Assembly: GCF_004214895.1 (NCBI RefSeq)
Contig: NZ_CP035952.1
Location: 2,862,501-2,926,500 of the forward strand
Direction: 5' to 3'
Length of the DNA: 64,000 nt
Origin: Pseudomonas tructae
GTDB lineage: Bacteria; Pseudomonadota; Gammaproteobacteria; Pseudomonadales; Pseudomonadaceae
The position numbers and the translations under genes are program-made. Below are positions 55,672 to 64,000 of the stretch, piece by piece. Under the pieces are notes generated by a model. That model did not search any database, was not told where the DNA came from, and saw only the letters and a program-made list of their open reading frames with translations. Positions within the stretch are counted from its first letter, which is position 1; the number at the start of each line of letters is the position of its first letter.

Positions 55672-57842
55672 GCCACCTCCCGGGTCAGGTCATAGGCGGC
55701 TTGCTGTTCAATGACCTGGTCGGCGAGGGCGCGCTGCAGCACGTTTTCGCTGATGATGCCGCGGGCGATCAGGTGCTCGCCCAGGGACATGTGCTCAGGG
55801 TTGAAATCAATCAACGCCTGGTTGAACAAGGTGCTGGGGATTATGCCGCGCACCTGCAACAGGGTGCCGAGCATGATTTGGTGATGACTGACCCGCTCAA
55901 GCAACGCGGCATCGTCCTGATGCTTTTCGAGAACCGCGAGCATGTGCCGGGTCTCCTCCTTCTGCCAGGGGCTGGGATAGTGGTAACGCAAGCCGAGGGT
56001 AACCCGGCCCTGGGGCGCCAGGCGGTAGTGCACCGGGCGCTTGAGTTGACGGCTGATGACCCCGAGGGACACCTGGCTGACCGGGGTCTCACTGGCCAGG
56101 ATCAATGTATCGCCGTTTTCCGCTACCGGTAGCACCCCGTAGTGCACGGCCAGGCGGCGGGGCAGCAGGGTAATCAATTTGCGCTCAAGTTTGAATGGAT
56201 TTAACGGGGCCCAGGGTAAATCGAGCTGTTCGGCCAGGTTTTGCACCAGTTGTTCGCTGTCGAGCAGCCCGCGCAGCAGCAACTGGCGGCCCAGGCGCCG
56301 ATGCACCGGGCTGGTGATCGCCGCCTGCAGTTGCTCGTCCGTGATCAGGCCCTTGGCTACCAGGTGCTGGCCCAATGGCGTGCGCATCGGCGCCCCCAGC
56401 GCCGGGAACTCGTGGGTGGTCTTGTCCCAGGCCACGCGCCGCGAGTCGCCCATCTGCATGACCTGGTGCAGGGCGCGCAGGTTGGCGAAGAAATTGACGA
56501 AGTTGCTCCACATCATCCGTGGCGCCGACAGCAGGCCTTCGCCGATGCCGTAGTAGCGGGTGACGAAAAAGCCACGCTGGAACAGGCGATTGATCAGCAG
56601 CAGGCCGTTGAGCCAAAGCAGTGTGGTCAGCAGTGGGCTATCGCTGAGGATCGACGCAAAACGCCAGGCATTCGGGGCGATCAGGGTGACCAGCCACATG
56701 GCAATCAGCACCAGCAACAGCAGGTTGACCAGAAAGCTCAGCAGGTAGGCGAACAACCCGCGGCGGTCGCGCCAGAGAAAATAGTTGAGTGCGCCCGTAC
56801 GGCTCCAGCCCAGGTTGCGGGTGCCCTGGAAAACGATGCCGACAATCCACCGCGACTTTTGCCGGATTGCATGCTGCCAGTCGCGGGGAAAGTGTTCGCG
56901 CACGCAAATCACCTGGGCGAACTCGCGGCTCATGCCCCACTGCCAGTCGCGCTTGAGCGCCAGTTGCGGGTCGGTCATCGAATAGCGGGCGAAGATGCAC
57001 TTCATGCCCTTTTGCTTGAGGCGAAAACCGATGTCGTAATCTTCGGTCAGGCTCTGCACATCAAAGGCAATGCCGTCGCCATCCTCAAGCAGGGCGCTGA
57101 TCGCCCGGCGGCTGAAGCAGGTGCCGACGCCAGCGCTGGGAACCTGGCCGGTGAGGGCCTCGCGGACAATGACGTCCTTGCCGTGGTTCTCGGCGAATTC
57201 GTCGACATAGTGGCCGGCGGTGAAGCCGTGCCAGCTAGGGGCGAAGGGATACACCGGGATCTGGATCATGTCCTTGTTGGGCAGCAGGTAGTTGTACAGC
57301 CGCAGCTCCATGGGCGAGATCACGTCTTCGGCGTCATGCAGGATGAAACCGGCAAACTCGATGCGTGCGTCCTGCTGAAAACGCAAGATGGCGTCGATGA
57401 TGTTGTTCAGGCAGTCGGCCTTGCTGGTCGGCCCGGGCCGTGCGCACACCACCTTGTGCACGTTGGGGTAGTGCAGGCACACGGCATCGACGTCGGCCTG
57501 GGTCTGTGGGTCGTTGGGGTAGGTGCCGACGAAGATCTGATAGTTCTCGTAGTCGATGGTCGAGGCCGCCAGGCGCGCCATCTCGCCAACCACGCCGACC
57601 TCGTTCCAGGCCGGGACCATGATCGCCAGGGGCTTTTCCTTGACCTCGAACAGGCGTTTCTCGTCGGCCTTCTCATACTTGTCGTAGATGCGAAAACGGC
57701 GGATCAGCTTGCGGCCCCAATAGACGATGTCGATGAACAGGTCATCCAGGCCGAGCAGGAACATCAGGCAGGCGAGGGTGATGGCCAGCAGCTTGAGGCC
57801 GAACAAAACATAAGTAAGAAAGTCGACCCAGGCCAGGCTCAT
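55668..57842 (-). CDS. nfrB: NfrB-like c-di-GMP-responsive glycosyltransferase
   Basis: This 724-residue inner-membrane GT2 enzyme has a first membrane helix, a catalytic domain with MVPAWNEVGVV, the D-D pair in HDAEDVIS, TEDYDIGFR and QKSRWIVG, then membrane helices at about 360-430. The C-terminal 220 residues hold MshEN-type repeats (RRLGRQLLLRGLLDSEQLVQ and a later SLGEHLIARGI), the c-di-GMP-binding module of NfrB. It should polymerise a ManNAc-type sugar made by the upstream WecB. The ATG overlaps the wecB stop by four bases. Confidence 0.92.
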   Translation of the reverse strand: MSLAWVDFLTYVLFGLKLLAITLACLMFLLGLDDLFIDIVYWGRKLIRRFRIYDKYEKADEKRLFEVKEKPLAIMVPAWNEVGVVGEMARLAASTIDYENYQIFVGTYPNDPQTQADVDAVCLHYPNVHKVVCARPGPTSKADCLNNIIDAILRFQQDARIEFAGFILHDAEDVISPMELRLYNYLLPNKDMIQIPVYPFAPSWHGFTAGHYVDEFAENHGKDVIVREALTGQVPSAGVGTCFSRRAISALLEDGDGIAFDVQSLTEDYDIGFRLKQKGMKCIFARYSMTDPQLALKRDWQWGMSREFAQVICVREHFPRDWQHAIRQKSRWIVGIVFQGTRNLGWSRTGALNYFLWRDRRGLFAYLLSFLVNLLLLVLIAMWLVTLIAPNAWRFASILSDSPLLTTLLWLNGLLLINRLFQRGFFVTRYYGIGEGLLSAPRMMWSNFVNFFANLRALHQVMQMGDSRRVAWDKTTHEFPALGAPMRTPLGQHLVAKGLITDEQLQAAITSPVHRRLGRQLLLRGLLDSEQLVQNLAEQLDLPWAPLNPFKLERKLITLLPRRLAVHYGVLPVAENGDTLILASETPVSQVSLGVISRQLKRPVHYRLAPQGRVTLGLRYHYPSPWQKEETRHMLAVLEKHQDDAALLERVSHHQIMLGTLLQVRGIIPSTLFNQALIDFNPEHMSLGEHLIARGIISENVLQRALADQVIEQQAAYDLTREVA

Positions 57843-58993
57843 GGTTGTGCAGGCTCGCTGGCGTTCTCCTCCAGCCAGCGGCTCAGGCGCTCGGCGATGC
57901 GTTCGCTGGCATGCCCGTCACCGTAGGGGCTGAACACCCGGCTCATGCGCTGGTAGGCGTCGTTGTCATCGAGCAGGCGGCTGGTTTCCTTGACGATACG
58001 TTCGGTCTGGGTGCCCACCAGCAGCACCGTCCCGCCTTCCAGGACCGAAGGCCGTTCGGTGACCTTGCGCAGTACCAGCAGGGGTTTGCCCAATGCCGGC
58101 GCCTCTTCCTGGACCCCGCCCGAGTCGGTGAGGATCAGATAGGCGCGGCTCATCAGCCAGACAAAGTGCTGATAATCCTGAGGGGCGACCAGCAGGATGT
58201 TCGATTGGTGCGAGAGCACCCCGTACACGGCCTTTTGCACCTGCGGGTTGAGGTGCACCGGGTAGACGAACTGCACGTCCGGGTAGCGCAGGGCCAGCTC
58301 GGCCAGGGCCAGGCAGATACGCTCGAAGCCCTGGCCGAAATTCTCCCGGCGGTGCCCGGTGATCAGCACCATGCGCTGGTCGTTGCGCAACTGCGCCAGG
58401 GGCGATTCGGGCGCCGGGTGCCATTGGCTGTTGTGCAGGTGCTCACGCATCCACAGCAAGGCGTCGATCACCGTGTTGCCGGTCACTTCGATGTTTTCCA
58501 GCACCACACCTTCGCGCAACAGGTTGTCACGGGATTTAGTGGTGGGCGGGAAGTGCAGGTCGGCAATCACCCCGGTCAGGCGCCGGTTGGCTTCTTCCGG
58601 CCAGGGCGCCTTGAGGTTTCCGGTGCGCAAGCCTGCTTCGACGTGGCCGATGGGGATCTGCCGATTGAAGGCAGCAAGCGCTGCGATGAAACTGGTGGTG
58701 GTGTCGCCGTGGACCAGGACGATGTCGGGCTGCACGCGGGCGTAAGCGTCGTCGAGTTGATCGAGCAACTGGCGCGACAAACCGTTGAGGGTCTGGTTCT
58801 GGGTCATCACCTGCAGGTCTTCATCGACGCTCAGGCCGAAGTCCTGCAGGATTTGCTGGAGCATTTCCCGGTGCTGGCCGCTGGAGCAGATATTCAGCTC
58901 GATACCCGGCCACTGGCGCAGCACCCGGGCTAGCGGCGCCATCTTGATCGCTTCGGGCCGTGTGCCAAACACCATCATGACTGTGTACGCCAT
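57839..58993 (-). CDS. wecB: UDP-N-acetylglucosamine 2-epimerase (non-hydrolysing)
   Basis: This 384-residue GT-B-fold epimerase makes UDP-ManNAc from UDP-GlcNAc. Family marks are VFGTRPEAIKMAPL, SGQHREML, HGDTTTSF, HVEAGLRTGN and LTDSGGVQEEAP. It is the first gene of the nfr operon and supplies the sugar for NfrB. The ATG at 58993 has an AGCGGGA-type ribosome site. Confidence 0.94.
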   Translation of the reverse strand: MAYTVMMVFGTRPEAIKMAPLARVLRQWPGIELNICSSGQHREMLQQILQDFGLSVDEDLQVMTQNQTLNGLSRQLLDQLDDAYARVQPDIVLVHGDTTTSFIAALAAFNRQIPIGHVEAGLRTGNLKAPWPEEANRRLTGVIADLHFPPTTKSRDNLLREGVVLENIEVTGNTVIDALLWMREHLHNSQWHPAPESPLAQLRNDQRMVLITGHRRENFGQGFERICLALAELALRYPDVQFVYPVHLNPQVQKAVYGVLSHQSNILLVAPQDYQHFVWLMSRAYLILTDSGGVQEEAPALGKPLLVLRKVTERPSVLEGGTVLLVGTQTERIVKETSRLLDDNDAYQRMSRVFSPYGDGHASERIAERLSRWLEENASEPAQP

Positions 58994-59043
58994 AGTCCCG
59001 CTCCTCGTCTGTCCTTTAGAGAGAAGTTGTACGTTTTGCCAAA

Positions 59044-59064
59044 CTTGTAGGATTTAGATACAAG
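59044..59064. promoter_or_regulatory. inverted repeat upstream of wecB
   Basis: CTTGTA-N9-TACAAG is a perfect 6-bp inverted repeat 51 bp before the wecB start. It is a possible operator of the exopolysaccharide operon. Confidence 0.35.
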
Positions 59065-59104
59065 CAGCAGAAGACAGGCTTGTCCAATGAGCCGGCCCAA
59101 ACCT

Positions 59105-59130
59105 GTGGGAGCGGGCTTGCCCCGCGATTG
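59105..59130 (+). repeat. single REP element
   Basis: TGGGAGCGGGCTTGCCCCGCGATT directly precedes the MITE-like element, the same order as at 50281-50345. Confidence 0.8.
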
Positions 59131-59135
59131 CCATA

Positions 59136-59244
59136 GGTATCTACACATCTCTAGCGAGTCAGCCTATTGGTTCTGGATAAGCACACATGCGCAGACCACC
59201 CCTGAGCCCTCTTCATAGATCATGATTAGAGATGTGTAGATACC
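59136..59244. repeat. MITE-like element with 18-bp perfect terminal inverted repeats
   Basis: The 109-bp unit starts GGTATCTACACATCTCTA and ends with its exact complement TAGAGATGTGTAGATACC. It encodes nothing. Its left 35 bases recur at 50311-50345. No clear target duplication is visible because a REP abuts the left end. Confidence 0.65.
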
Positions 59245-59258
59245 GATGCCGCGATTGC

Positions 59259-60152
59259 TCAAGGCCTCAACTGATGTTCAAGCCAGTCCAGAAATACCCG
59301 CAGAGCAGGCTCACGCTCACGCCCCGGCAACCACACTGCGCTGTACTGCGCCGCTGCCAGGCGCACGTCTTCGCGCCAGGGTTGCAGCAGGCCCTGGCGG
59401 ACGCTGTCGGCCGCCAGCACATTGCTGGCCAGCACCAGCCCATAACCGGCGGCGGCCGCCTGCAGGGCAAAGTGTTCATCGTCGTAGTGGTGAATGCGCG
59501 CCCGATGCAGCCACTCCTGGCATCCGGCCATGGCACACCAGCGGGCCCAGTCGATGACCAGGCCATTGACTGCCGTCCATGGCACCGCAAGCAACGACAG
59601 TGGCAGGTGTGCAGGCGGTTCCTGCCAACCGGGTGGGGCATAAACCGAAAAATGTTCCGCCAGCAACGGCAGGCGTTGCAACCCGGGGTCGGGATTGAAT
59701 TCGGCGCGCAAGGCCAGGTCGAAACGCTGGTCGCGGTGCAGGTCGACCACATCACCGCCGGTCAGCACCCGTACCTGGATATCGCCGTGTTGGCGATGGA
59801 AGGCGCCCAGCCGCGGGATCAGCCACAAGCTGGCAAACGCCGGAGTCGTGGTCAGGGTCAATTGCTGGCGATCGCAGGGTGGTTGCAGGTCAGTCAGGCT
59901 GCGCTGCAGGTTTGCCAGGCCCTGATGCACCTGGATGTACAGGCGCTCACCGGCTTCACTGAGCCTGACACCCTGTGCGCTGCGTACAAACAAGCGCAGG
60001 CCCAGATGGGTTTCCAGGCGTTTGATCTGATGCGACACAGCCGCCGGTGTGACTGCCAGTTCGTCGCTGGCAGCCTTGAAGCCGCCCAGGCGGGCCGCCG
60101 ATTCGAAGGTGCGCAGAGCCGTCAGCGGCAGTTTGGCGAACACGGTGCTCAA
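59259..60152 (-). CDS. LysR-family regulator (GcvA/DsdC-like) of PACE exporter
   Basis: This 297-residue LysR protein has a winged helix (LTALRTFESAARLGGFKAASDELAVTPAAVSHQIK in two helices, about 10-45) and an effector domain. The GcvA-like features are LRLFVRSAQGVRL and the late domain ending. It is divergent from a PACE-family exporter gene, an arrangement in which the LysR protein controls export of polyamine- or biguanide-like cations. The start is a TTG at 60152; an in-frame GTG a few codons later is possible, and neither has a strong ribosome site. Confidence 0.87.
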   Translation of the reverse strand: MSTVFAKLPLTALRTFESAARLGGFKAASDELAVTPAAVSHQIKRLETHLGLRLFVRSAQGVRLSEAGERLYIQVHQGLANLQRSLTDLQPPCDRQQLTLTTTPAFASLWLIPRLGAFHRQHGDIQVRVLTGGDVVDLHRDQRFDLALRAEFNPDPGLQRLPLLAEHFSVYAPPGWQEPPAHLPLSLLAVPWTAVNGLVIDWARWCAMAGCQEWLHRARIHHYDDEHFALQAAAAGYGLVLASNVLAADSVRQGLLQPWREDVRLAAAQYSAVWLPGREREPALRVFLDWLEHQLRP

Positions 60153-60241
60153 GCCAGTTGAGGGAGGCTCAATTTAGCTCAATTGCTGCCCTGCCTCAAC
60201 GCCGCTAGGGTAGGGCCTGGTTCAATCACTGGGAGCCTTTC

Positions 60242-60670
60242 ATGCAAGGCAAGAGGCGCAAGGTCGTCCAGGCCATTCTCTACGAAATCATCGCCGTGCT
60301 GTGTGTGGCGCCGGTGTTGTCCTGGGTCTTCGATGCCAGCATGGCCCACTCCACTGCGCTGTCGTTGATTCTCTCGGCCGTGGCCCTGGCCTGGAACATG
60401 TTCTACAACTGGGCATTCGAGTACTGGGAAGCCCGCCAGGCCTTGCGCACACGCACGGTGTGGCGGCGCTTGATCCACGCCCTGGGTTTTGAAGGCGGCC
60501 TGGTCCTGATCCTCCTGCCGGTGGTCGCCGGTTGGCTGCAGATCAGTCTGTGGGCCGCACTGCTGACCAACCTTGGTTTGTTCGCCTTCTTCTTCGTCTA
60601 TGCCTTCGTGTTCCAATGGGCCTTCGACCGGCTGTTCGATGTGCCGGACTCGGCCCGCGAACCGGCTTGA
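60242..60670 (+). CDS. PACE-family multidrug/polyamine exporter
   Basis: This 142-residue protein has four membrane helices in two bacterial transmembrane pair (BTP) units. It has the N-terminal RKVVQAILYEIIAV with the membrane glutamate, and WNMFYNWAFEYWEA in helix 2. PACE proteins such as AceI export chlorhexidine and short diamines by proton antiport. GGAG precedes the ATG. It is divergently paired with the LysR gene. Confidence 0.92.
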   Translation: MQGKRRKVVQAILYEIIAVLCVAPVLSWVFDASMAHSTALSLILSAVALAWNMFYNWAFEYWEARQALRTRTVWRRLIHALGFEGGLVLILLPVVAGWLQISLWAALLTNLGLFAFFFVYAFVFQWAFDRLFDVPDSAREPA

Positions 60671-60703
60671 CTTTGCCAGGCCGCCTGCGCTAGTTTCGCT
60701 GGA

Positions 60704-60769
60704 ATGAACACTTTCCTGCAGTTGCCTCAGCACAGCATTATTACCGCCATTATCGTTTTGGCGGGCTAG
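60704..60769 (+). CDS. ilv leader peptide (attenuator)
   Basis: A 21-codon frame ends TTACCGCC-ATT-ATC-GTT and encodes Ile-Ile followed two residues later by Ile-Ile-Val (positions 12-13 and 16-18), plus three leucines. It sits upstream of a rho-independent hairpin and ilvA. This is the standard build of transcription attenuation by isoleucine/branched-chain amino-acid supply: ribosome stalling at Ile codons would prevent terminator formation. A GGA lies just upstream of the ATG. Confidence 0.85.
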   Translation: MNTFLQLPQHSIITAIIVLAG

Positions 60770-60784
60770 CTGGCACTTGCACCT

Positions 60785-60809
60785 AACCCGCCCTGGAGGC
60801 GGGTTTTTT
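60785..60809 (+). terminator. ilvA attenuator terminator
   Basis: AACCCGCC and GGCGGGTT form a perfect 8-bp stem with a 5-nt loop, followed by TTTT. It lies 15 bp after the leader peptide stop and 41 bp before ilvA. Confidence 0.88.
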
Positions 60810-60849
60810 CTCTCTCTCCTGGGCACTTTAAAAAAACCAGGAGTCACTG

Positions 60850-62412
60850 ATGACCAGCCTTGCCGTTAGCCCTCGCACACCGTCCGCTGCGCTGAACCTG
60901 CTGTCTGATTACGTGCGGCGCATCCTTGCCGCCCCGGTGTACGACCTGGCGATCGAAACGCCCCTGCAAGCGGCGCCGGCCTTGTCGCGCAGCCTGGGCA
61001 ACCAGGTGCTGCTCAAGCGTGAAGACCTGCAACCGACCTTTTCCTTCAAGATCCGCGGCGCCTATACCCGCCTCAGCCGCCTGACCCCGGCCCAGCGCCA
61101 GCGCGGGGTGATCACCGCCTCGGCCGGCAACCATGCGCAAGGTGTCGCCCTGGCCGCTCGCGAGCTGGGTATGCGCGCCACCATCGTCATGCCGACCACC
61201 ACCCCGGAGCTCAAGATCCAGGGTGTGCGCTCCCGGGGCGGCGAGGTGGTGCTGCACGGCGAAAGCTTCCCCCACGCCCTGGCCCATGCCCTGAAGCTTG
61301 CGGACAGCGCAGGGGCGACCTTCGTGCCACCCTTCGACGACCCGGATGTAATCGCCGGTCAAGGCACCGTGGCCATGGAAATCCTCCGCCAGCAACCGGG
61401 CGAATTGAACGCGATCTTCGTACCGGTCGGAGGCGGCGGTTTGATCGCTGGCATCGCCGCCTACGTCAAATACCTGCGGCCTGAGGTCAAGGTGATCGGC
61501 GTCGAGCCACAAGACTCCAACTGCCTGCAAGCGGCCATGGCCGCCGGTGAGCGGGTGGTGCTGGCCCAGGTCGGCAGCTTTGCCGAAGGCGTGGCGGTGG
61601 CGCAGATCGGTGCCCACTGTTTTGAGCTGTGCCGGCATTATGTCGATGAGGTGATCACGGTCAGCAGCGACGAGCTGTGCGCGGCGATCAAGGACATCTA
61701 TGACGACACCCGCTCGATCACCGAGCCCTCCGGCGCCCTGGCCGTGGCCGGGATCAAGAAGTACGTGGCGCGTGAAGGTGTGCAAGGCCAGACCCTGGTG
61801 GCCATCGACTCCGGCGCCAACGTCAATTTCGACCGCCTGCGCCATGTCGCCGAGCGCGCCGAACTGGGCGAGCAGCGCGAGGCGATCATCGCCGTGACCA
61901 TCCCCGAGCAGCCGGGCAGTTTTCGGGCCTTTTGCCAGGCCCTGGGCCGACGGCAGATCACCGAGTTCAATTACCGCTACTACCCGGGCAAGGAAGCGCG
62001 CTTGTTCGTGGGCGTGCAGACCCACCCGCAGACCGATCCCCGCGAGCAGTTGCTGGCCGGCCTGCGCGAGCAGGGCTACAGCGTGCTGGACCTGACCGAT
62101 AACGAGCTGGCCAAGCTGCATGTGCGCCACACCGTGGGAGGGCATGCCGGCCCCGGGGCGGACGAGCGGGTGCTGCGCTTCGAATTCCCCGAGCGCCCGG
62201 GGGCCTTGCTGGGCTTTCTCGAGCGCCTGGGCAAGCGCTGGAACATCAGCTTGTTCCACTACCGCAACCACGGCGCCGCCGAGGCGCGGGTATTTGCCGC
62301 ACTGGAAGTGCCGCACGAGGAACAGGCCAGCCTGCCCGAGGCGCTGGACGCCATGGGCTACCGCTACTGGGACGAAACCGACAACCCGGCCTACCGGCTG
62401 TTCCTCGGCTGA
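60850..62412 (+). CDS. ilvA: biosynthetic threonine ammonia-lyase
   Basis: This 520-residue enzyme makes 2-oxobutyrate from threonine for isoleucine synthesis. The N-terminal PLP domain has the lysine in [19 protein letters not shown] and the glycine loop VGGGGLIAG. The C-terminal part (about 330-515) has two ACT-like regulatory repeats ([12 protein letters not shown] and [12 protein letters not shown]) for isoleucine/valine feedback, which marks the biosynthetic form. AGGAG lies six bases before the ATG. Expression is attenuated through the leader peptide and terminator just upstream. Confidence 0.95.
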   Translation: MTSLAVSPRTPSAALNLLSDYVRRILAAPVYDLAIETPLQAAPALSRSLGNQVLLKREDLQPTFSFKIRGAYTRLSRLTPAQRQRGVITASAGNHAQGVALAARELGMRATIVMPTTTPELKIQGVRSRGGEVVLHGESFPHALAHALKLADSAGATFVPPFDDPDVIAGQGTVAMEILRQQPGELNAIFVPVGGGGLIAGIAAYVKYLRPEVKVIGVEPQDSNCLQAAMAAGERVVLAQVGSFAEGVAVAQIGAHCFELCRHYVDEVITVSSDELCAAIKDIYDDTRSITEPSGALAVAGIKKYVAREGVQGQTLVAIDSGANVNFDRLRHVAERAELGEQREAIIAVTIPEQPGSFRAFCQALGRRQITEFNYRYYPGKEARLFVGVQTHPQTDPREQLLAGLREQGYSVLDLTDNELAKLHVRHTVGGHAGPGADERVLRFEFPERPGALLGFLERLGKRWNISLFHYRNHGAAEARVFAALEVPHEEQASLPEALDAMGYRYWDETDNPAYRLFLG

Positions 62413-62483
62413 CTCAGATCAACACGCAGCAGGGCAGACAGGCAGATCCTCAAGGCACAGGTACATTGCATGAGGATCTCGCC

Positions 62484-63632
62484 ATGAGCAGCACGTTTTT
62501 CATCCCCGCCGTCAACATCATGGGCATCGATTGCCTCGAAGAGGCGATGGCTGCCATTGCCGGATACGGCTTGCGCAAGGCCTTGATCGTCACCGACGCA
62601 GGCTTGGCCAAGGCCGGGATCGCCGAGCGCATTGCCGAAATGCTGGCGATGCGCGACATCGATTCGGCAATCTTCGACGGCGCCAAGCCCAACCCGAGCA
62701 TTGCCAACGTCGAGCAGGGTCTGGCACTGTTGCAGCGCGAGCGTTGCGATTGCGTGATCTCCCTGGGCGGCGGCTCGCCCCATGACTGCGCCAAGGGCAT
62801 TGCCCTGTGCGCCACCAACGGCGGGCATATTCGCGACTACGAAGGTGTCGACCGTTCGGCCAAGCCGCAACTGCCGTTGATTGCCATCAACACCACCGCC
62901 GGCACCGCCAGTGAGATGACCCGTTTCTGCATCATCACCGACGAGGCGCGCCACGTGAAAATGGCCATCGTCGACCGCAATGTCACGCCGCTGCTGTCGG
63001 TCAATGACCCGGCGCTGATGGTCGGCATGCCCAAGGGGCTGACCGCCGCCACCGGCATGGATGCGTTGACCCATGCCATCGAGGCCTATGTATCGACCGC
63101 CGCCACACCGATCACCGACGCTTGCGCGATCAAGGCCATCGAGCTGATCAGCGCCAACCTGCGCCAGGCCGTGGCCGACGGCAGCGATCTCAAGGCCCGG
63201 GAGAACATGGCCTACGCCCAGTTCCTCGCCGGCATGGCCTTCAACAACGCCTCGCTGGGGTACGTGCACGCCATGGCGCACCAGTTGGGCGGCTTCTACG
63301 ACTTGCCCCACGGTGTTTGCAATGCGGTGTTGTTGCCCCATGTGCAGCGTTTCAACGCCAGCGTCAGCGCGGCGCGGCTGCGTGATGTGGCCAAGGCCCT
63401 GGGGGTGGACGTCGGCGGCATGAGTGCCGAGCAAGGCAGCGACGCGGCGTTGGCGGCCATCGAGCAGTTGTCCCAGGCCATTGATATCCCGCCGGGGTTG
63501 GCGGTGCTGGGGGCCAAGGAGGTGGATATTCCGACCTTGGCCAGCAATGCCCTGAAGGATGCTTGTGGCCTGACCAACCCGCGGGTGGCCAGTCAGGGCG
63601 AGATCGAGGCGATCTTCAAGGCAGCCTTTTAG
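62484..63632 (+). CDS. iron-containing (type III) alcohol dehydrogenase
   Basis: The 382-residue Fe-ADH is of the YiaY/ErcA/AdhB class. NAD-binding motifs are [12 protein letters not shown] and [10 protein letters not shown]. Metal ligands lie in [11 protein letters not shown] and [16 protein letters not shown]. It oxidises short-chain alcohols or reduces aldehydes; the exact substrate is unknown. The ATG at 62484 has GAGG seven to eight bases upstream, and an earlier in-frame ATG lacks one. It is followed by a REP pair and the convergent gluconate permease gene. Confidence 0.92.
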   Translation: MSSTFFIPAVNIMGIDCLEEAMAAIAGYGLRKALIVTDAGLAKAGIAERIAEMLAMRDIDSAIFDGAKPNPSIANVEQGLALLQRERCDCVISLGGGSPHDCAKGIALCATNGGHIRDYEGVDRSAKPQLPLIAINTTAGTASEMTRFCIITDEARHVKMAIVDRNVTPLLSVNDPALMVGMPKGLTAATGMDALTHAIEAYVSTAATPITDACAIKAIELISANLRQAVADGSDLKARENMAYAQFLAGMAFNNASLGYVHAMAHQLGGFYDLPHGVCNAVLLPHVQRFNASVSAARLRDVAKALGVDVGGMSAEQGSDAALAAIEQLSQAIDIPPGLAVLGAKEVDIPTLASNALKDACGLTNPRVASQGEIEAIFKAAF

Positions 63633-63677
63633 CCCGCTCCCACAGAGGTTACTGTGGGAGCGGGCTTGCCCCGCGAA
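63631..63677. repeat. inverted REP pair after the alcohol dehydrogenase gene
   Basis: AGCCCGCTCCCACAG and CTGTGGGAGCGGGCT form a perfect 15-bp stem with a short loop, followed by TTGCCCCGCGA. It lies between convergent genes. Confidence 0.85.
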
Positions 63678-63684
63678 GAGGCCC

Positions 63685-64000
63685 TCAAACCACCAGCGAC
63701 AACAGCATGATAAAGATGATCCCGACCACCGAAAGGATGGTCTCCATCATGCTCCAGGTCTTGAAGGTCTCGGCCACGGTCATATTGAAGTACTGCTTCA
63801 CCAGCCAGAAGCCGGCATCGTTGACATGGGACAGAATCAACGAGCCGGCACCGGTCGCCAGCACCAGCAACTCACGGTTGACCCCCGGCATCATGCCGAT
63901 CACTGGCGCAACGATCCCGGCGCCGGTAATGGTCGCCACCGTCGCGGAACCTGTGGCGATACGAATCACCGCCGCCACCAGCCAAGCCAGCATTATCGGC
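63685..64000 (-). CDS. GntP-family gluconate:H+ symporter, 3' end only
   Basis: The visible C-terminal 104 residues match GntP/GntT permeases: GSATVATITGAGIVAP, SLILSHVNDAGFW, and a final membrane helix (LSVVGIIFIMLLSLVV). The gene continues past the right edge. Usually it lies with gluconokinase and gntR, which are not visible here. Confidence 0.9.
   Translation of the reverse strand, partial: PIMLAWLVAAVIRIATGSATVATITGAGIVAPVIGMMPGVNRELLVLATGAGSLILSHVNDAGFWLVKQYFNMTVAETFKTWSMMETILSVVGIIFIMLLSLVV

Noticed and set aside
56241..57926. 561-codon plus-strand frame opposite nfrB
   Set aside because: It is a reverse shadow; nfrB has intact GT2 and MshEN motifs.

Overview
The window comes from a fluorescent Pseudomonas, most likely of the P. 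putida/P. fluorescens side. The evidence is mexT-mexS, an orphan ccoN4-type oxidase gene, paaABCDE-paaG-paaX, an nfrA/nfrB-type locus, a PACE exporter beside a LysR gene, and many REP palindromes built on GCGGGCTTGCCCCGCGAT. No tRNA, rRNA or CRISPR array was recognised.

From the left edge to about 13.1 kb lies a genomic island of visibly lower GC and mixed codon use. It carries two intact candidate defence modules on the minus strand. The first is a DprA-like protein translationally coupled to a RecQ helicase fused to a ComF-like phosphoribosyltransferase (275-3735), which resembles the ShosTA pairing. The second is a three-gene ABC-3C-type operon (4035-7695): a Rad50-like DUF3732 ATPase, a small middle component, and a Cap4/DUF4297-like nuclease. 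A perfect LexA box lies at its promoter. Beyond it is a graveyard: a frameshifted helicase end, istB and IS5 transposase fragments, a putative zinc-binding protein gene, a beheaded nuclease gene and a broken tyrosine integrase. An intact IS481-family element with a CTAG target duplication follows. The island ends just 3' of mexT, where mexEF-oprN normally sits.

13.1-30.6 kb is core-like: mexT/mexS; an unrecognised gene coupled to a MocR-like regulator that lacks the PLP lysine; chaN; a FAN1-type VRR-NUC nuclease coupled to a nuclease-XPD/DinG helicase fusion behind a near-consensus SOS box; pgm; a pirin; a UvrD-like helicase; and orphan ccoN4 with a small membrane protein. 31.0-37.4 kb is an unusual operon: a PLP decarboxylase fused to an acyl carrier domain, an AMP-forming ligase, an alpha/beta hydrolase, paralogues of Rpe and HemE, and a MarR regulator. 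It sits behind a promoter with a perfect 20-bp palindrome at the predicted start site. It looks like a small aminoacyl-carrier-protein metabolite pathway that I cannot match to a described one.

37.4-44.6 kb holds mobA, an RND pump (permease and adaptor) and a divergent RstAB-like two-component system. 44.6-50.3 kb is the phenylacetyl-CoA epoxidase operon paaABCDE with paaG and the repressor gene paaX; PaaX-type operators with 27-28 bp spacing precede paaA and lie between paaG and paaX. 50.7-59.0 kb is a wecB-nfrB-nfrA-DUF4434-diguanylate cyclase operon, that is, an exopolysaccharide/phage-N4-receptor type secretion system with its own c-di-GMP source. The rest contains LysR/PACE, ilvA behind an isoleucine attenuator with leader peptide, an iron-type alcohol dehydrogenase, and the 3' end of a GntP-family gluconate permease gene that runs off the window.
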